The translations under genes were made by a program, and so were the position numbers. 64,000 nucleotides of DNA from Malurus cyaneus samueli (taxonomy: Eukaryota; Chordata; Aves; Passeriformes; Maluridae), in NCBI GenBank assembly GCA_009741485.1, contig CM019230.1:7074469-7138468 (forward strand), written 5' to 3'. The notes under the pieces were generated by a model. That model worked only from the letters and a program-made list of their open reading frames with translations. It was not told the DNA's origin and ran no database searches. Positions within the stretch are counted from its first letter, which is position 1, and the number at the start of each line of letters is the position of its first letter. This document shows, piece by piece, positions 63,101-64,000 of this stretch.

Positions 63101-63351
63101 TTAAAGTGGTAGCCTAACTCAGATCAGAAGTGCGAGTTCCAGGGTAAAAAAGACAGAGAGACAGAGAGAGCACAAGCACCTAACCAGACAGTACACACCA
63201 TGAAAGAACGGGTCCCTTACCTGAAAATCTTTGTCTTCGCCAAGTCAAACAAGGAGCTGGAATTGAAAATGAAGAGGCAAAACTGTGTTACAACAATGAG
63301 GCATATCAGGCCTTTGGCAATTTTCGGGAGCCTTATCCTGGCACAGCGCAT
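54001..63351 (-). CDS. ST6GALNAC1: ST6GALNAC1, alpha-N-acetylgalactosaminide alpha-2,6-sialyltransferase 1 (spliced, 9 coding exons)
   Basis: The enzyme makes sialyl-Tn by adding alpha-2,6 sialic acid to GalNAc-Ser/Thr in the Golgi. Coding exons: 63351-63221, 60254-59624, 57997-57829, 57628-57457, 57135-56997, 56658-56555, 55976-55887, 54668-54569, 54171-54001. All introns are GT-AG, the phases agree, and the total is 1707 nt (568 residues plus TGA); human is 600 and chicken, as I recall, about 566. It has a membrane anchor at about 14-29, a long Lys/Pro-rich stem to about 254 with a 15-residue repeat, and a GT29 domain. Motif L starts at Cys342 ([13 protein letters not shown]), motif S covers TTGAF at 497-501, motif III is HYYD at 529-532, and motif VS is His544 to Glu549. 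It lies upstream of, and in the same direction as, its paralogue ST6GALNAC2. Confidence 0.96.
54569..54668 (-). CDS. ST6GALNAC1: ST6GALNAC1 exon 8: sialyl motif S
   Basis: It reads [20 protein letters not shown] then [13 protein letters not shown], with conserved Cys510. 100 nt, GTAAGG donor. Confidence 0.95.
54669..55886 (-). other. ST6GALNAC1: ST6GALNAC1 intron between exons 7 and 8
   Basis: 1.2 kb with no further exon or clear repeat. Confidence 0.6.
55887..55976 (-). CDS. ST6GALNAC1: ST6GALNAC1 exon 7
   Basis: It reads [20 protein letters not shown] then PDFLRYMKN, matching human [17 protein letters not shown]. 90 nt, phase 2 in and out; six bases longer than the ST6GALNAC2 exon. Confidence 0.94.
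56555..56658 (-). CDS. ST6GALNAC1: ST6GALNAC1 exon 6
   Basis: It reads [20 protein letters not shown] and [15 protein letters not shown], close to human DVRYLHFLEGTRDYEWLEAL. 104 nt. Ends with two bases of a codon at GTAAAA. Confidence 0.93.
56997..57135 (-). CDS. ST6GALNAC1: ST6GALNAC1 exon 5: sialyl motif L, second half
   Basis: It reads [20 protein letters not shown], then [19 protein letters not shown] and NIPREK. 139 nt, GTAAGT donor. Confidence 0.95.
57457..57628 (-). CDS. ST6GALNAC1: ST6GALNAC1 exon 4: sialyl motif L, first half
   Basis: It contains [36 protein letters not shown] and [10 protein letters not shown]. 172 nt, phase 1 in and 2 out, with a GTGGGG donor, weaker than the others. 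Confidence 0.95.
57829..57997 (-). CDS. ST6GALNAC1: ST6GALNAC1 exon 3: start of the catalytic domain
   Basis: It reads [20 protein letters not shown], then [29 protein letters not shown]. It matches human TCPDSVKIKASKSLWLQKLF. 169 nt, phase 0 in and 1 out, with a GTGAGT donor. Confidence 0.95.
57998..59623 (-). other. ST6GALNAC1: ST6GALNAC1 second intron
   Basis: 1.6 kb without coding signs apart from the read-through of exon 2. It holds an AT dinucleotide microsatellite. Confidence 0.6.
58393..58440. repeat. AT dinucleotide microsatellite
   Basis: (TA)n interrupted by GAT and TTT in a very AT-rich pocket of the second ST6GALNAC1 intron. Confidence 0.9.
59624..60254 (-). CDS. ST6GALNAC1: ST6GALNAC1 exon 2: long stem with repeats
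   Basis: 631 nt, from an acceptor ending TTGCATTCAG to a GTAGGT donor, phase 2 in and 0 out. The start ([12 protein letters not shown]) is followed by a Lys/Pro/Glu-rich region with 15-residue repeats. It then reaches [19 protein letters not shown], which matches the FKSEPRWDFEEKYSF of human ST6GALNAC1. The frame stays open past the donor for about 60 codons, but the next exon joins exactly at this donor. Confidence 0.93.
59804..60070 (-). repeat. 15-residue tandem repeat array in the ST6GALNAC1 stem
   Basis: Six units cover residues 106-194: [44 protein letters not shown] (14 residues), [30 protein letters not shown] and [15 protein letters not shown]. The two central copies share KTTVKPxPR. 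The DNA unit is about 45 bp. Confidence 0.85.
60255..63220 (-). other. ST6GALNAC1: ST6GALNAC1 first intron
   Basis: About 3 kb without a supported exon. AT content rises from about 61.3 to 63.1 kb. No complete transposon is recognisable. Confidence 0.6.
63221..63351 (-). CDS. ST6GALNAC1: ST6GALNAC1 exon 1: tail and membrane anchor
   Basis: It starts [14 protein letters not shown], then the anchor [15 protein letters not shown], then NSSS (an N-glycosylation sequon). The basic tail before the anchor fits type II topology. It ends with two bases of a codon at GTAAGG. A CACTCACAG sequence ten bases before the ATG may be an acceptor for an upstream untranslated exon. Confidence 0.88.
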
Positions 63352-64000
63352 GGTAAGACACCTGTGAGTGTCAGAGGTGCTGCTGCCGCTGCCCTGGGGC
63401 GCTCGCCAGGCACTGCCTCACCAAGGTGTGTGGAAGGACTGGGCTGGTCTTCCCTCTGGATTTCCCTATAAAACGTGCACACCCTGTCTCCCAGCATTCC
63501 CAGACACTCTGCACACAGATCCAATTTCTCAGGCAAGCCATCATTTTGTACTGTCCCTGCCTATCACCAGAAGCTTATCTAACAAAGAGCGGGGAAAGGA
63601 ATTATTTTTACTGCAAACAATGGAAGTTTCCTGTATTTTCCTTAATGACGTTGGTCTGTCCTAAAAAAGGAAAGTTTTTATCTCTAATCTGGTGGAAGCA
63701 TCACTGGGAGTGCATGTGAATTACAGAAGTGGCCATACTTAAAATCCACAAAGTTTTAAGACCACCCAGACCCAAGATTTTAGACATAACCATAAACATG
63801 TATTCTTCATGCAGTAATTGTTTGCAGCTCCAATCTAGAAACAATCCCTGCCCCGCAAAAGCTGATGGCTAGATACACATCCATTTTACCTTGTGGTTGC
63901 TTTGAAACAAATCAAAGTAAGAGTCGGTGCAAATCCACCACAAAAAAAGGAGTTTGTGTTATGAAGAACCCCAGTCAGTGTGAAATCAATCTTTGGCAGT
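63352..64000. other. Upstream flank of ST6GALNAC1
   Basis: No coding exon. It should contain the 5' untranslated region or promoter on the minus strand, but I see no CpG island and no convincing TATA box. Confidence 0.5.

Overview
The window is vertebrate nuclear DNA, almost certainly from a bird and possibly a passerine. It has CR1 LINE 3' ends finishing in the ATTCTATG-type octamer, an avian-looking endogenous-retrovirus LTR, and small exons with GT-AG introns. The gene order PRCD, SNHG16, ST6GALNAC2, ST6GALNAC1 and the strands (+,+,-,-) match the human 17q25 block. There are no prokaryotic genes; nearly all long open frames are chance frames in GC-rich DNA.

Region 1-31 kb is gene-poor. 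Its one clear gene element is PRCD exon 1 at 7475-7548, which encodes the MCTT start, a hydrophobic segment and the RRRF motif of the photoreceptor disc protein. A doubtful last exon lies at 13047-13107. The rest is simple repeats, three minisatellites, an old CR1 piece, a palindromic repeat remnant near 17.5 kb and a solo-LTR candidate near 26 kb.

Region 31.3-34.9 kb is a small CpG-rich, non-coding, snoRNA-host-type gene that I assign to SNHG16. Three ZNF143/THAP11-type sites precede a 5'TOP-like start. The gene carries two box C/D snoRNAs of the SNORD1 family, both with an internal guide complementary to the 28S rRNA sequence ACAGGGAUAAC. The last exon has AATAAA signals.

Region 36.9-45.1 kb is ST6GALNAC2 on the minus strand. 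I could join ten coding exons with consistent phases into a 403-residue type II Golgi sialyltransferase. Region 54.0-63.4 kb is ST6GALNAC1 on the minus strand, nine coding exons and 568 residues. The two proteins carry the sialyl motifs L, S, III and VS, and their catalytic exons have near-identical lengths and phases, as expected of an old tandem duplication. Both add alpha-2,6 sialic acid to GalNAc of O-glycans in the Golgi. The spacer between them (45.1-54.0 kb) holds a well-preserved CR1 3' end and a GC-rich patch but no gene I can support.

I found no clearly undescribed system. The points most worth a second look are the snoRNA host with its promoter array, a 15-residue repeat array in the ST6GALNAC1 stem, two palindromes, the incomplete PRCD gene, and a probable assembly artefact at the only N in the window.
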